Assembly (NCBI GenBank): GCA_022827345.1
Contig: JAJDTB010000039.1
Span: 1-64,000 of the forward strand
DNA: 64,000 nucleotides
Direction: 5' to 3'
Source: Gemmatimonadota bacterium
GTDB lineage: Bacteria; Gemmatimonadota; Gemmatimonadetes; Longimicrobiales; Gaopeijiaceae
The notes below the pieces were generated by a model. It was given only the letters and a program-made list of their open reading frames with translations. It was not told the DNA's origin and did not search any database. Positions 41,752 to 49,493 of the stretch are shown here, piece by piece. Position numbers and translations under genes: made by a program. The first letter of the stretch is position 1, and each line of letters starts with the position of its first letter.

Positions 41752-41930
41752 ATGCGTTACTCGACCCCGGTTAGACACACCGTCACCGCCTTCCTGTTGC
41801 TCGGCTGCGCTGCCAGCCTAAGGGAAACCCGGTCGCCACGGATATGGAATGGCGGATTGCGCGGCAGACGGTGTACAACGACCGGGAACGGCCGTCGCAT
41901 GTGCGGCTGCCGGTGCTGCCGGGGGGTTGA
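41752..41930 (+). pseudogene. Relic of a CocE/NonD hydrolase gene (start plus tail, middle deleted)
   Basis: A good ribosome site (GGGGAG, 6 nt) precedes ATG 41752 and a typical exported start (VRHTVTAFLLLGCAASLRE). In a different frame, 41832-41930 encodes EWRIARQTVYNDRERPSHVR then LPVLPGG and a stop. This aligns with the last 40 residues of the intact CocE enzyme 2 kb downstream (MRIANTRVYHSAEYPSHI, VLPVIPAG). The most economical reading is a second CocE-type gene that lost about 1.7 kb between its signal sequence and its C-terminus. The following 235 bp hold nothing that I can identify. Confidence 0.6.
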
Positions 41931-42165
41931 TGCGGACACAGGTACGGCAACACGAGTAGCAGCGGGGCGGGTCCAACGGCGCGGTGAATCCGGCTGGTCA
42001 CCTACACCGGCCGAGGCCGGGGATTGTTGGCGGATCCACCCCCTTGCAGTTCGCGGATGCTTTGATGTATCCACCATTGCATCCATTTTGCCGGAGTCCT
42101 ATCGTTGATCTCACGTAGCGACCGGGCGGTCTGATGGACCGTGGCCTCCACAGGAGGTATTGACA

Positions 42166-44004
42166 ATGCGAACGGCAGCACTCCGACTCACAGAGCACCG
42201 TCGAAGCGATCAATTCGCCCGCTCGGCACTTCGCTCGATGGGTTCACGGGGCTTGCTCACTATCCCGTGCCTGGTGTCGGCCGCCCTGGCCACCCACGGC
42301 ACGCCGCTCCTGGCCCAGAGCCGGCTGATCGACCACGCGATGGTTGTGGAGTACGACATCCGGGTGCCGATGCGGGACGGGGTCGCGCTCTCGGCGGACA
42401 TCTATCGCCCGCCGGAAGCGGGCCGGCACCCCGCCGTGCTGACCCTTACGCCGTACAACAACAACAGCGACGAGACGCTCGACCAGGCGTGGGCATACGT
42501 CGCGCGCGGGTACGCTTTTGTAACCGTGGACGTCCGGGGCAGGTACGACTCCGAGGGCGTATTCAATGCGTGGTACGACGACTCGGAGGACGGAAACGAC
42601 CTGATGGACTGGATCGGGGCGCAGGCATGGTCGGATGGGCGGGTCGCGACCACGGGCGGGTCGTACAGCGGGATGAACCAGTGGCTGATGGCCAAGCAGA
42701 ACAACCCGCACCACGTTGCGATCCTCGGGTACGTGGCGCCGAAGGACAGCTTCAGGGATCTGGTCCGCTGGAACGGCGTGCCCAAGCTCGACCTGATCTA
42801 CACGTGGATGATGGGTATGGACGGGCGGGTGAACCAGTCGCGGACCGGCTGGGATTGGAGCCGGGCCATGCGCGGGCTTCCGCTCCACACCCTCGACGAA
42901 GTGGTTGGCCGGGACATGCCCGTGTGGCGCACGTGGATGGAGAACGACACCGAGAGCGAGTGGTGGGACCCGATCTCCATGCACGACTCGTATTCGGATT
43001 TCGACGTCCCCTCGTTCAATGTGACCGGATGGTTCGACGGGCAGGTCCAGGGGACCTCGAAGCACTTCGCCAGCGCGGTCAAGACAGGTGATCCGGCTGA
43101 CCATGTGCTGATCATCGGGCCCTGGTTGCATGGAGTGAACCGCAACAGGACGATCGGCCTGAGAGACTATGGGCCGGATGCCATCATCGACCTCGATGGC
43201 CTGAGGGACGCGTGGCTGGATCATCGCGTGCTGGGGTCGGCGCGTCCGGATCTGCCGAGTGTGCTGTACTTCCTGCCGGTCGCGAACGAGTGGCGGGAGG
43301 CGGACGGGTGGCCGATCCCGGGCACGCGCTTCACCGAGTACTACCTGGTGAGCGGTGGGAACGCCAACACGCTGCTGGGGGACGGTGAGCTGGTCGCCGC
43401 CACGCCCGCGGCGGGCGGCTCGGACGCGTTCACCTACAATCCGGCCGACCCGGTGCCGACCGTGAGCAGCCGCACGTCGGGCGCCCGGGGAGGGATCGCG
43501 CAGGGATCGGTGGACAATCGGGCGGTCGAGACGCGGGACGACGTTCTGGTTTACACCGGGCCCGCGCTCGACGGACCGTTGCAGATCACTGGGCCGATCC
43601 GCGCGACGATCTACGTCTCCACCGATGTGCGCGACACTGACATCACGGTGAAGCTGCTCGACGTGTACCCGGACGGGAGGGCGCTCAACCTGAGCCACGG
43701 GATCGCGCGAGCGAGCTTCCGTGAGGGGTACGACCGCATGGTGCCGCTCGAACCGGGCGAGGTCTACGCGATCGATGTCGAGATGTTCCCCGGCTCGAAC
43801 CTTTTCGAGGCGGGGCACCGCATTCGGATCGAGGTGTCCAGCAGCAACTTCCCGAACTTCGCCCGCAACCTGAACACCGGGAAGAGTTCGGACACCACCG
43901 CCGAGATGCGGATCGCGAACACGCGGGTGTATCACTCGGCGGAGTATCCGTCGCACATCGTGTTGCCGGTGATTCCGGCGGGCGCGACGCAGCCTTGGCG
44001 GTGA
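42166..44004 (+). CDS. Exported CocE/NonD-family (S15-type) hydrolase
   Basis: 612 residues. AGGAGG 8 nt before ATG 42166. An extended N-terminus of about 30 residues precedes a hydrophobic export segment (LVSAALATHGTPLLAQ). The alpha/beta-hydrolase domain has the nucleophile elbow GGSYSG (S166) and the catalytic His in GPWLHG (H322). NVTGWFDGQVQGT carries the likely acid. A C-terminal jelly-roll domain (about residues 400-612) is typical of X-Pro dipeptidyl-peptidase/cocaine-esterase relatives. The natural substrate may be an acyl ester or a Xaa-Pro peptide. It overlaps the first M19 peptidase by 4 nt (GTGA), suggesting a peptide-breakdown operon. Confidence 0.88.
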   Translation: MRTAALRLTEHRRSDQFARSALRSMGSRGLLTIPCLVSAALATHGTPLLAQSRLIDHAMVVEYDIRVPMRDGVALSADIYRPPEAGRHPAVLTLTPYNNNSDETLDQAWAYVARGYAFVTVDVRGRYDSEGVFNAWYDDSEDGNDLMDWIGAQAWSDGRVATTGGSYSGMNQWLMAKQNNPHHVAILGYVAPKDSFRDLVRWNGVPKLDLIYTWMMGMDGRVNQSRTGWDWSRAMRGLPLHTLDEVVGRDMPVWRTWMENDTESEWWDPISMHDSYSDFDVPSFNVTGWFDGQVQGTSKHFASAVKTGDPADHVLIIGPWLHGVNRNRTIGLRDYGPDAIIDLDGLRDAWLDHRVLGSARPDLPSVLYFLPVANEWREADGWPIPGTRFTEYYLVSGGNANTLLGDGELVAATPAAGGSDAFTYNPADPVPTVSSRTSGARGGIAQGSVDNRAVETRDDVLVYTGPALDGPLQITGPIRATIYVSTDVRDTDITVKLLDVYPDGRALNLSHGIARASFREGYDRMVPLEPGEVYAIDVEMFPGSNLFEAGHRIRIEVSSSNFPNFARNLNTGKSSDTTAEMRIANTRVYHSAEYPSHIVLPVIPAGATQPWR

Positions 44005-45023
44005 GGTTGCGCGCGAGCCCGAGGCTCGACCCGGGTCTTGCAGCCGAGGTCCGGCAGTTGCACGACGCCCTGCTCGTCGTGAACGGACTGGACGCCTCGG
44101 AACTCAGGAGCGAGCTGATCCCGAATCTGCAGGCGGGGGGTGTGACGGCCAATCTGGTGACAGGGCTGCGCGAAGGGGTGCGCCCGTTGACCACGGTCGC
44201 CTCGCCACACCTGCACTTCCTGCGGGCAAACACGGACGCGTTGCTCCACGCCAACAGCGTGGCCGACATTCGCCGTGCGCGGGATGAAGCCAAGATCGCA
44301 ATTATCCTCGGCTGGCAGCGGTCCGACTACCTCGGCGAGGATGTGAACCGGCTCCTCGGATTCCACCGCCTCGGGCTGCGGAGCGCCGGGTTGATCTACA
44401 ACGTCGGAAACTACATCGGCTCGGGGTGCGTCGACGCGGAACCCGGCGGGCTGAGTCACTTCGGCGTCGAGGTAGTTCGCGAACTGCAGAGGCTGCGCAT
44501 CGTGGTCGACATCGGCGGCCACTGCAGTGAAGCCACCTCGTTCGACGCGCTCGAATTCACGAGCGGGCCGGTGGTGTGCAGCCATACGAACCCCCGCGCC
44601 CTGCGCCCGGGCAACCCGCGCACGATGACCGACGAACTGGTGCGCGCGATCGCCGACCGGGGCGGTGTGATCGGGATCACCGCCTTCAACTTCTTCCTGG
44701 TGCCGTCCGGTCTCGCAACGATCGACGATTTCCTGGACCACGTGGAGTACGTCGTGCGTCTCGTCGGGCCAAAACATGTCGGAATCGGCCTCGACCAGAT
44801 CATCGGCCGCGAGGTTTCGGGTCCGGTCGACCCGCGACCCTTCCCTCCTGAGGCCTACCCGCCCCGCTACGAAGACTGGATTTACCCCGAAGAGCTGACC
44901 GACTTCACCGGGGCGCCCCTCATCACCGCCGGTCTGCTGCAGCGCGGCCACAGCGACGACGACATCGCCGACATCATGGGCCTGAACTGGCTGCGGGTCT
45001 GGGAAGAGGTCTGGGGGGGCTGA
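44001..45023 (+). CDS. M19 (renal dipeptidase)-like protein, no signal peptide
   Basis: 340 residues from GTG 44001, coupled to the CocE gene. TIM-barrel dipeptidase landmarks are LRSAGLIYNVGNYIGSGC, VVDIGGHCSEATSFDALEF, VVCSHTNPRAL and HVGIGLDQII. The metal-binding HxD that opens classical M19 enzymes (usually DGHxD) is replaced by VVNGLDAS, so the di-zinc site is at best modified. This matches a branch of M19-like proteins rather than a truncated enzyme. No export signal is seen, unlike its neighbour. Confidence 0.78.
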   Translation: MRLRASPRLDPGLAAEVRQLHDALLVVNGLDASELRSELIPNLQAGGVTANLVTGLREGVRPLTTVASPHLHFLRANTDALLHANSVADIRRARDEAKIAIILGWQRSDYLGEDVNRLLGFHRLGLRSAGLIYNVGNYIGSGCVDAEPGGLSHFGVEVVRELQRLRIVVDIGGHCSEATSFDALEFTSGPVVCSHTNPRALRPGNPRTMTDELVRAIADRGGVIGITAFNFFLVPSGLATIDDFLDHVEYVVRLVGPKHVGIGLDQIIGREVSGPVDPRPFPPEAYPPRYEDWIYPEELTDFTGAPLITAGLLQRGHSDDDIADIMGLNWLRVWEEVWGG

Positions 45024-45024
45024 C

Positions 45025-46104
45025 GTGACGATCTCGCGACGGGGATTCATGGAGCTCAGCGGATCCGGGGCGCTGGCTTCGATGCTTGGGGTGGCGGCGT
45101 GTGGTGTGGATGGAGTGGGGGGAGAGGGCGCCGTTGGCAGCGACAGCGGGATGGATCGCCGAGGGGTGGCTCCGGTGATCGACGCTTCGGTGCCGTTGGC
45201 ATCGCCGGATCGCGGCGTCGAGGCCGTCGGCACGCACCTCGCGGCTGTCGCGGCCGCGGGGGTGTCGTGCGCCCTGGTGCCGGTCGCCACGATCGAGCAC
45301 TTCGACGCGGCACTGCGGAATCTGCTCACGCTGCACGGGATGTCCGCCCGGGCCGATTGGGACCTTGTGCGGGTGTCATCGCAGCTGAATGCACCGTCGA
45401 GCGGCAACATCGGCGTCGTGCCGACGTTCCAGGGGCTTCAGATGGTCGAGCAGGACATCGGGCTGATCCGTGGCTTCCGGCAACTCGGCGTCGGTGTCAT
45501 GGCGATCACGCACAACTGGAAGAACTGGAACGGAGACGGGTGCCTCGAGCGCACCGACGTGCCGCTCACCGGACTTGGGCGTCTGGCGGTGCGGGAGATG
45601 AATGCCGCAGGAGTGCTGATCGACTTGAGCCGCGCTGGGGTGCGCACGAGCCGGAGCGCCATCGACCACTCGGGTGCGCCGGTTGCCTTCACACACTCAA
45701 ACGCCCGCGCCGTGCACGACCATCCCGGCAACCTGACCGACGAGCAGATCGATGCTTGCGCGGCACGCGGCGGGGTGATCGGCCTCAGCGCCTTCCCCGC
45801 GCTCGTGGCGGACCGGCCGGAGCCCGTCCTGGACGATTTGCTCGCCCACCTCGACCACCTGCTCGAGCGGGTGGGACCGGACCACATCGGGCTCGGACTG
45901 GACTTCGACGACCGTCCCCGGAAGCGGTATGCGCACGATCGGTTGCCCGATCCGCCCTACTCCTTTCCGAAGGGCTTGTCAGGCCCCTCCGATCTCGACA
46001 ACGTGCGACAGGCGTTGGAAGACCGTGGCCTGAGTTCCTCCGAACACGAACGGCTGATGGGTGGCAATTTCGCTCGCGCGCTAAGGAAGGCCTGGTTGGA
46101 ATGA
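45025..46104 (+). CDS. Tat-exported M19 (renal dipeptidase)-like protein
   Basis: 359 residues from GTG 45025, one base after the previous stop. A twin-arginine signal (SRRGFMELSGSGAL) with a lipobox-like VAAC follows. M19 features are QLGVGVMAITHNWKNW, VLIDLSRAGVRTSRSAI, VAFTHSNARAVHDHPGN and HIGLGLDFDD. The N-terminal HxD is again missing (VIDASVPLAS at the expected place). Together with the cytoplasmic-type paralogue just upstream it forms a pair with the same divergence but different locations. Confidence 0.8.
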   Translation: MTISRRGFMELSGSGALASMLGVAACGVDGVGGEGAVGSDSGMDRRGVAPVIDASVPLASPDRGVEAVGTHLAAVAAAGVSCALVPVATIEHFDAALRNLLTLHGMSARADWDLVRVSSQLNAPSSGNIGVVPTFQGLQMVEQDIGLIRGFRQLGVGVMAITHNWKNWNGDGCLERTDVPLTGLGRLAVREMNAAGVLIDLSRAGVRTSRSAIDHSGAPVAFTHSNARAVHDHPGNLTDEQIDACAARGGVIGLSAFPALVADRPEPVLDDLLAHLDHLLERVGPDHIGLGLDFDDRPRKRYAHDRLPDPPYSFPKGLSGPSDLDNVRQALEDRGLSSSEHERLMGGNFARALRKAWLE

Positions 46105-46188
46105 AGGGCTAACGATTGCAACCCCGTGGCCACGGTCGGTGTATGGGGGAGCGTGTGGCGTAAGTCCTCGACTCTTTGGGCAGGTGTC

Positions 46189-46914
46189 ATGAAGAAGGTT
46201 CGGCTACTCGTCGTGTCGCTCCTGCTCGCCCTGACGGGGTGCGGAGGCAATCCCGCGCCGGACGAGGAAGCCGTGGTCCTCGTTCACGGGCTGGGCCGTT
46301 CGCGCGCATCGATGATGGTGCTCGGCCAGCGGCTGGAGTGGGCGGGTTACGGGGTGGTGGTGGTCGGGTATCGGTCGCTCACCGATCGCTTTCCCGACCA
46401 GGTGGCGACTGTCCGGTCGATGGTCGAGCGATGCTGCAGCGAGTCGCCCCGGATCCACTTCGTGGGTCATTCGCTGGGTGGACTGGTGATCCGGGGATAC
46501 CTCGCGGAGACGCGGCCGGAGCACCTGGGCCGCGTCGTGCTGCTGGCGCCGCCGAACCGGGGCAGCCTGTTCGTGGATTGGCTGGAAGAGGTCCCGGCCG
46601 CCACGGAAGTGCTGGGCCCCGTGGGCAGCGAACTCGGCACCGACAGCACCGACATCCCGGCGACGCTGCCCCCGCCCGACTACGAGATGGGAATCATCGC
46701 CGGCAACCGGAGCATCCATCCCATCGGCCACCTGGCGATCCCGGGCCCCGACGACGGAATCGTGAGCGTCGAGCAGACGCGGGTGGAAGGCGTGCCGATG
46801 ATCGTGCTGCCGCGGTCCCATGCGTTCATCATGAGCAGCCGGCATACGGCGGAGGCCGTGATCCGGTTTCTGCGGACGGGGGAGTTCGGGGACATTTCGG
46901 CGCCCACGAGGTAG
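46189..46914 (+). CDS. Lipase-like alpha/beta-hydrolase lipoprotein
   Basis: 241 residues from ATG 46189 (longer frame rejected because it lacks a ribosome site and would bury the signal peptide). Lipobox LTGC. The HGLGRSRASM oxyanion loop, the nucleophile elbow GHSLGG, the acid in GPDDGIV and the His in PRSHAFI make a complete triad. The size and motif spacing resemble triacylglycerol lipase/PGAP1-like proteins. It lies 84 nt after the dipeptidase and may be part of the same operon. Confidence 0.85.
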   Translation: MKKVRLLVVSLLLALTGCGGNPAPDEEAVVLVHGLGRSRASMMVLGQRLEWAGYGVVVVGYRSLTDRFPDQVATVRSMVERCCSESPRIHFVGHSLGGLVIRGYLAETRPEHLGRVVLLAPPNRGSLFVDWLEEVPAATEVLGPVGSELGTDSTDIPATLPPPDYEMGIIAGNRSIHPIGHLAIPGPDDGIVSVEQTRVEGVPMIVLPRSHAFIMSSRHTAEAVIRFLRTGEFGDISAPTR

Positions 46915-47058
46915 GGTCTTCGCGACCGGCCCAGGGATTGGTCCCATCCAGCTATTGGAACGCCCACGAAACGGGTTCACCCTTGTCGCGCGATGCGAGA
47001 TCCCTGCGAATCCCGCTTGTCGCAGCCCGCCAATCCACGCCCGCGAACTCAACCCCCA

Positions 47059-48117
47059 ATGCCGACCAACCATCCTCGAGCCAAGCACGACGAAGCCTAC
47101 AAGCTGCTGTTTTCCAGCGCGGCGATGGTCGAGGGATTCCTGGTCCACATGCTGCCCGAGTTCTCACAGTTCGTCGACCCTTCGACCCTTCAGCAGCTGT
47201 CCCCCAGCTTCGTCAAACCAGAGGCCCTCCGGCAACGGCACGCCGACATGCTTTGGCGGGCGCGGCTGCGAGAGCACGACAGGCACCCGGTCTACCTCAC
47301 GTTCGAGTTCCAGTCGGCACCGGTGGGCAACATGGCCTACCGCGTCTACGAGTACGTCGGCCTGATGCTCCGTGAGGCAGAACTCGCCGGCGACTTCGGC
47401 TTGGCGGGCGAGCTGCCGATCGTGGTGCCAACCGTCATCTACAATGGAGCGGCTCCCTGGAACGCTGCCACCGACCTTGCCGACTGGATCGTGCCTGGCG
47501 CCGGCCCAGCGCTCCGGGATGTGCTTGGCTTCCAGATGCGGCGAAACTATATTCTGGCCAACCTGAAGACGATGAAGCCCGAGGACCCGTCTTCGGACAA
47601 CTGGTTCTCGGTGCTGATCGAGTGGGAAAGCGCTCGGTGGGCCCGGGATGCGGCTCGCCTGGGCGAGCTCTGGCAAGTGGTTCTGGATTCCGGCGATGAG
47701 GGTATCGTTCGCGGGTTTCGCGCACTCAGACAGCAGATTTCGCCCTGGCTGCGAATCGCCGATGCGGAACGCGGCGAAGCCCGGGAGAGGAGGAAGAAGA
47801 TGATCCGACACGAAGAGACCTGGCTTGCCGAAAACCTCCGTAAGCGAGACGAGGAACTGCGTCAGGAGGGACGTCGGGAGGGACGTCGGGAGGGACGTCA
47901 GGAGGGACGTCAGGAGGGGCGTCAGGAAGGGCGGCAGGAGGGACGCCGGTCACTGCTCCGCCAATTGGCGCTCCAGCAATTCGGCCCGGACGGGGCAGCT
48001 GAACTCTCGAAGCTGCTCGCCGAGCGATCGGACTCGGATCGCGACGGAGCCCTGGCTCGGACGATCATCGAGTGTGAGACGGTCGCGGAGTTTGTCGCCC
48101 GGGCTCGGAAGATCTGA
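47059..48117 (+). CDS. Rpn/YhgA-type PD-(D/E)XK nuclease family protein
   Basis: 352 residues from ATG 47059 (no clear ribosome site). The N-terminal domain matches the recombination-promoting nuclease/transposase-like (RpnA, PF04754-type) fold: HDEAYKLLFSSAAMVEGFL, HADMLWR (Asp) and YLTFEFQSAP (E-x-Q core), then PTVIYNG. Known Rpn proteins are DNA endonucleases linked to recombination and some act in phage defence. The C-terminus is charged and helical and holds seven RxEG repeats encoded by a 12-bp tandem array (47860-47943), typical of phase-variable tails in this family. It converges with paralogue E with an 8-nt gap. Confidence 0.85.
   Translation: MPTNHPRAKHDEAYKLLFSSAAMVEGFLVHMLPEFSQFVDPSTLQQLSPSFVKPEALRQRHADMLWRARLREHDRHPVYLTFEFQSAPVGNMAYRVYEYVGLMLREAELAGDFGLAGELPIVVPTVIYNGAAPWNAATDLADWIVPGAGPALRDVLGFQMRRNYILANLKTMKPEDPSSDNWFSVLIEWESARWARDAARLGELWQVVLDSGDEGIVRGFRALRQQISPWLRIADAERGEARERRKKMIRHEETWLAENLRKRDEELRQEGRREGRREGRQEGRQEGRQEGRQEGRRSLLRQLALQQFGPDGAAELSKLLAERSDSDRDGALARTIIECETVAEFVARARKI
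47860..47943 (+). repeat. Seven tandem 12-bp repeats inside the Rpn-type gene
   Basis: Units follow CGTCAGGAGGGA with few substitutions (CGTCGGGAGGGA twice). They keep the reading frame and encode RQEG or RREG each time. The unit number can change by slippage without a frameshift, which alters the length of a charged helix. Confidence 0.9.
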
Positions 48118-48125
48118 CAAGGCGT

Positions 48126-49355
48126 TCAATTGGGCCGTGCGCCCCGCTCGATCCGCCACACGTCGACGTAGTCCAGCTCGAGGCTGTCCCGGCGGATGGT
48201 GAGCATGTGATCGGTGCCGAAGGCGGGTACGGCCGACTCCTTCCACTCGACGAGCGGCACGGATCCGAGCAGCCGGCCCTCCGGATCGAAAACGTCCCAG
48301 CGGTTTCCGGCGGTGCCGAACGCCTCGACCCATAGTCTGCCGTCGGGAGCAACGCTGATCCGGTTGATGAAGGGCTTGGTTTCGGGCCGCACGGGGCGAG
48401 GAGGCTCGCACGAAGCGCCCCGCCGCTCGCGCAGACCCGCCGCGAATTCATCTGCGACAGCCGCCCACTCGTCGTCCGAAAGTCCCTCCGCCGGCAGCGT
48501 GCGCTCTATGATGCGAAGCGTGTCCGCCCCCCGGGTGAGCGCGATGCGGTAGATGTCGGTCCTGGCCTGGTACATCGTGCCGCCGGGGCCCGGGTGCTGT
48601 GCGAGCTTGGGGCTGTAGATGTTCTCGAAGAACCACAGCCACCCCTCGTTGTATTCGCACACAATGCTCTGATTCCATGGGTCATCGAGACGGCGGATCG
48701 TATCGCCCGTTTCGCCCGCGGCGTTCTGACCGACAAAGGCGGTCGCAAGCCCGGTGGCCTCGGTGATCAGGCTCTGCGAATAGACCTCGTCGCCACCTGC
48801 GGGATGGAAGCCCTCGCCGGGGCCGGAGCCGCCCCAGCGGCCAGGCGCGACTCGTTGGCCGATGGGTTCGCCATCCGCCGAGTATTCGTTGATGCGCCCA
48901 CCGATCAGGTCGAGCGCGAGCAGGCGGTCTCCCACCCACGCCAGCGAGTTGATGTGGGCGGGCAACTCGCCGGGGCCTTCGCCCTCGCGCCCGAAAGTGC
49001 GGCGATGCTCGCCGTCGAGGCCGAAGACCCGTACCTCCAGGTATTGCGAATCGCCCACGTACACCTCGCCGCCGGGTCCCAGGACGGCCGTCGTGGCCCT
49101 GCCGAATTCTTCCGGGCCGCCGCCACCCACCGCAAGCGAACGCGGCCCTATCGAAGCCTCGAGAGTCAGCTGCCACTGGGGCGGCTCGCCCGAATTCACG
49201 ACTCTGACGACGACGCCCGCGGTGTCTGTCGTGGTGGTCAGCCCGGTGGCCGCGGCAGGTGGCCTGTCAGTGGTGCATCCAGCGGCCGCAACGGCGGCGC
49301 AAAACACGAGCGGGAATGCACGGGCCGCGCCGGGTCCGAAAGCGTCGCCAATCAT
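48126..49355 (-). CDS. Six-bladed beta-propeller lipoprotein (paralogue E)
   Basis: 409 residues. GGGAG 6 nt before ATG 49355 favours it over ATG 49361. Lipobox AAAGC. It is the nearest relative of paralogue A (VVNSGEPPQW, IGPRSLAV, YVGDSQYLEVRVFGLDGEHR, TFGREGEGPGELP, INSLAWVGDRLLALD, FINRISVAPDGRLWVEAF, DYVDVWRIER). It sits 7-14 kb from the other four paralogues, and its own promoter candidate resembles that of the ECF sigma operon. Confidence 0.82.
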   Translation of the reverse strand: MIGDAFGPGAARAFPLVFCAAVAAAGCTTDRPPAAATGLTTTTDTAGVVVRVVNSGEPPQWQLTLEASIGPRSLAVGGGGPEEFGRATTAVLGPGGEVYVGDSQYLEVRVFGLDGEHRRTFGREGEGPGELPAHINSLAWVGDRLLALDLIGGRINEYSADGEPIGQRVAPGRWGGSGPGEGFHPAGGDEVYSQSLITEATGLATAFVGQNAAGETGDTIRRLDDPWNQSIVCEYNEGWLWFFENIYSPKLAQHPGPGGTMYQARTDIYRIALTRGADTLRIIERTLPAEGLSDDEWAAVADEFAAGLRERRGASCEPPRPVRPETKPFINRISVAPDGRLWVEAFGTAGNRWDVFDPEGRLLGSVPLVEWKESAVPAFGTDHMLTIRRDSLELDYVDVWRIERGARPN

Positions 49356-49465
49356 GAACATCTCCCTGGTGCGCGTCCGTGGTGCCGGCCATCCGGGTTG
49401 CCCCGAGGGACACCCGGAGTATGGCCAGGGTTGCGGCAGGCGTGCTCCGGGCCTGCGCTACAAAC

Positions 49466-49493
49466 GACTGTCCGGGTACCCGGTTCGTTTACC
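49466..49493 (-). promoter_or_regulatory. Candidate ECF-type promoter of paralogue E
   Basis: On the minus strand GGTAAACG (49493-49486), then 17 nt after GTAAAC, then AGTC (49469-49466). It matches the sigma-operon candidate in the -35 octamer and spacing and differs by one base in the -10 core. It overlaps the stop codon of the upstream SDR gene. The leader would be about 100 nt long. Confidence 0.4.
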
